From Paraburkholderia dioscoreae (GTDB taxonomy: Bacteria > Pseudomonadota > Gammaproteobacteria > Burkholderiales > Burkholderiaceae), in assembly GCF_902459535.1 (NCBI RefSeq), contig NZ_LR699554.1, positions 1,860,001 through 1,924,000 of the forward strand: a DNA stretch of 64,000 nt, in the 5' to 3' direction. This document shows positions 62,127 through 64,000 of this stretch, piece after piece. The position numbers and the translations under genes were made by a program. The stretch's first letter is position 1. Every line of letters begins with the position of its first letter. The notes under the pieces were generated by a model that saw only the letters and a list, made by a program, of their open reading frames with translations, searched no databases and was not told the DNA's origin.

Positions 62127-63904
62127 CCGCGCCCGCGATCGTAATTCTTGGCGCGGGCGCGTTGGCGACGGCGCGTCGCATTCAGGCGCTGTATGCGGAT
62201 AGCCAGGTGCATGCGTTGCAGGGACGCGTTGAGGCCGATGCGCCGTACCGCGAACTCGGCGCGCATTTGCGGGAGCTGTATGCGCGCGGCACGCCGATCG
62301 TCGCGTTGTGCGCGACGGGCATCGTGATTCGCTGTGTCGCGCCGTCGTTGTCGAACAAGGGCGTCGAGCCGCCGGTGCTGGCCGTCGCCGAAGACGGCAG
62401 CGCAGTCGTGCCGCTGCTCGGCGGTCTTGCCGGTGTCAACGTGATGGCGCGAGAGATTGCCGCAATGCTGGCCGTGCCGCCCGCCATCACGACGAGCGGC
62501 GAATTGCGTTTCGGCACCTGCGTGCTCAATCCGCCCGACGGTTATACGCTCGCCGATATCGGGCAAGGCAAACGCTTCGTGTCGGATCTGCTGGCTGGCG
62601 AAAGCACGCGTGTCGAAGGCGAAGCGCCGTGGCTCGACGGCGCGCAACTGCCGCGCTCCGCGTCGGCGCGTCTGGCGATTCGCGTGACGCCGCGTGTGTG
62701 GGACGGACGCGAGGATGAGCTGGTGATTCATCCACGCAGCGTGGTGGCAGCGGTGACGGGTGCCGGTGCCGGTGCTGGTGCTGGTGCTGGTGCTGGTGCC
62801 GGTGCCGGTGCTGGTGCTGGTGCTGGTGCTGGTGCTGGTGCTGGTGCGCAGATTGTGGCCCGCGTACGCGACGCACTGGACGCGCATGGCCTCGCGCCGC
62901 TTTCGCTCGCGGCATTGCTCGCTTCCTCTGAACACATGGCCGATCCGGCGCTTGCCGAAGCCGCCGCGAATCTGAAAGTGCCGCTGCGCTTCGCGCCGAC
63001 GCGTCCCGAAGATGGCGAACCGCCGGCTGATCTGCTGCATGCCGCGCTGCGCATTCCATACGAGACGCTGCATAACGATGCGACGGCTGGCGTCGCGCTG
63101 GCATTGGCACCGCTCGCCGTCGATCCGGACACGATCGGCCGTGCGCGCGGACGTCTGACCGTGATCGGCCTCGGCCCCGGCAGCGCCGATCTGATGGTGC
63201 CTGCCGCGCGCACGGCGCTGAACCTCGCCACCGATATCCTCGGCTACGACACCTACGTGAAAATGGCCGGCCCGTTGCGCGCCGACCAGCGCGTGCATGG
63301 CACGGACAATCGCGAGGAACTGCAGCGCGCGCGGCACGCGTTCGAACTGGCGAGCGAAGGACGCGCCGTGGTGATGGTGTCCTCAGGCGATCCCGGCGTT
63401 TTCGCGATGGCGGCGGCGGTGCTCGAAGTGTTAGAGGCATCGCAGAACACGGACTGGGCAGCGGTTGAACTGGAAATCGTGCCCGGCGTATCGGCGGCGA
63501 TGGCGACGGCGGCGCAAGCGGGTGCGCCGTTGGGTCATGATTTCTGCATGCTGTCGCTATCCGACAATCTGAAGCCTTGGGCGATCATCGAAAAGCGCCT
63601 TAGGCATGCGGCCGAAGCGGACCTGGTGATGGCGTTCTATAACCCGATTTCGCGCGCGCGCCCCTGGCAACTGGATAAAGCGCTGGACATTGTGCGGGAA
63701 TATCGGGGTGCGCAGACGCAGGTGGTGCTGGGCCGGGACATTGGCCGGCCCGGCAACACGCTGCGGACGATCACGCTGGGCGAATTGCGCTCGTCCGATG
63801 TGGATATGCGCACGATGGTGATCGTGGGGTCGTCCACGACGCGGCGGTTCGGCAATGGGGATGAAGGGGGTGAGTGGGTTTATACGCCGCGGTGGTATGA
63901 GTGA
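62114..63904 (+). CDS. cobJ: CbiG-CobJ fusion: precorrin-3B C(17)-methyltransferase
   Basis: A 596-residue fusion. Residues 1-330 are CbiG-like (N- and mid-domain: LYARGTPIVALCATGIVIRC, LGGLAGVNVMAREIAAML; C-domain: LAPLSLAALLASSEH). Residues 347-596 are the CobJ methylase (RLTVIGLGPGSADLMVPAA, VMVSSGDPGVFAMAA, EIVPGVSAAMATAAQAG, AFYNPISRARPWQL) that methylates C17 and contracts the ring. Between CbiG domains the linker is replaced by 15 Gly-Ala pairs (216-245). The ATG at 62114 has GGGG upstream; an ATG at 62123 overlapping the cobI stop is the alternative. Confidence 0.93.
   Translation: MARMTAPAIVILGAGALATARRIQALYADSQVHALQGRVEADAPYRELGAHLRELYARGTPIVALCATGIVIRCVAPSLSNKGVEPPVLAVAEDGSAVVPLLGGLAGVNVMAREIAAMLAVPPAITTSGELRFGTCVLNPPDGYTLADIGQGKRFVSDLLAGESTRVEGEAPWLDGAQLPRSASARLAIRVTPRVWDGREDELVIHPRSVVAAVTGAGAGAGAGAGAGAGAGAGAGAGAGAGAGAQIVARVRDALDAHGLAPLSLAALLASSEHMADPALAEAAANLKVPLRFAPTRPEDGEPPADLLHAALRIPYETLHNDATAGVALALAPLAVDPDTIGRARGRLTVIGLGPGSADLMVPAARTALNLATDILGYDTYVKMAGPLRADQRVHGTDNREELQRARHAFELASEGRAVVMVSSGDPGVFAMAAAVLEVLEASQNTDWAAVELEIVPGVSAAMATAAQAGAPLGHDFCMLSLSDNLKPWAIIEKRLRHAAEADLVMAFYNPISRARPWQLDKALDIVREYRGAQTQVVLGRDIGRPGNTLRTITLGELRSSDVDMRTMVIVGSSTTRRFGNGDEGGEWVYTPRWYE
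62759..62848 (+). repeat. Hexanucleotide microsatellite (ggtgcn)15 inside cobJ
   Basis: Fifteen consecutive six-base units: ggtgcc x2, ggtgct x4, ggtgcc x2, ggtgct x6, ggtgcg. Each unit encodes Gly-Ala, so gain or loss keeps the frame. The higher-order order (cc cc ct ct ct ct, repeated) shows that a block was duplicated. Confidence 0.95.
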
Positions 63905-63915
63905 GTGGGTGTGGG

Positions 63916-64000
63916 TTACGAGGTTTTCTTCCGCAGCGATCTGCACACGACGACGCAGGTCAAAAAGATAAGCGTGGCGACAAACAGCGTTGTTATGACC
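63916..64000 (-). CDS. C-terminal end of a membrane protein (partial)
   Basis: The last 27 codons of a leftward frame that enters from the right edge: VITTLFVATLIFLTCVVVCR then SLRKKTS and a TAA stop at 63916. One transmembrane helix followed by a basic cytoplasmic tail is what the end of an inner-membrane protein looks like. Family not identifiable from this piece. It converges on cobJ. Confidence 0.4.
   Translation of the reverse strand, partial: VITTLFVATLIFLTCVVVCRSLRKKTS

Overview
The window is GC-rich, dense with genes and reads as chromosomal DNA of a Burkholderiaceae beta-proteobacterium, most likely Paraburkholderia or a close relative. The evidence is the type of genes present: two Burkholderia-type trimeric porins, a DUF4148 secreted protein, a DUF3311/MctP carboxylate-uptake pair, a YdeP-like molybdopterin oxidoreductase with small companion genes, MetR/MetE, and an aerobic-type cobalamin (B12) cluster with a B12 riboswitch. 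I see no rRNA, tRNA, CRISPR array, insertion sequence or prophage.

Layout. 1-9.0 kb: 5' end of a ligase-associated nuclease, a YihY membrane protein, an RsbQ-type hydrolase reduced by an internal deletion next to a three-PAS hybrid histidine kinase, a lipoprotein, transketolase and a cupin. 8.8-14 kb: five small genes, then the YdeP-like enzyme and a porin. 14.3-17.3 kb: an overlapping CobS-like AAA ATPase and CobT-like VWA protein. 17.3-24.6 kb: a leftward run (MBL hydrolase, class II glutamine amidotransferase, MarC), DUF3311/MctP, a PAAR remnant, glycogen synthase and a VOC protein. 24.6-27.6 kb: a phytochelatin-synthase-like lipoprotein, a GGDEF protein and a one-pass membrane protein. 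28.2-47 kb: mostly redox, detoxification and envelope genes (two old yellow enzymes, MDR, SDR, GST, aldo/keto reductase, epoxide hydrolase, cupredoxin plus Tat phosphoesterase, M1 peptidase, AlkB-like dioxygenase, carbonic anhydrase), with a head-to-head fusion of two broken genes at 31.27 kb. 47.5-55 kb: DUF4148, a porin, DUF1488, a DHA2-type MFS exporter, and divergent metR/metE. 55-63.9 kb: cobalamin corrin-ring genes in two divergent arms, leftward cobL-cbiD-cobK-cobM and rightward riboswitch-cobG-cobH-cobI-cobJ.

How they work together. The B12 block supplies most of the corrin-ring methylation and contraction steps from precorrin-2 to cobyrinic acid. It mixes oxygen-dependent CobG with CbiD in the C1-demethylation slot where CobF would sit. 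The neighbouring metE makes methionine without B12, is divergent from its regulator metR, and has no B12 box in its leader. The rest is accessory metabolism. Several small-scale decay events (rsbQ deletion, lysR/peroxiredoxin fusion, PAAR debris, tandem-repeat growth in cobJ) show where this strain has been rearranged.

Most starts were chosen from Shine-Dalgarno spacing and family length. Functions come from recognised motifs; no database search was run.
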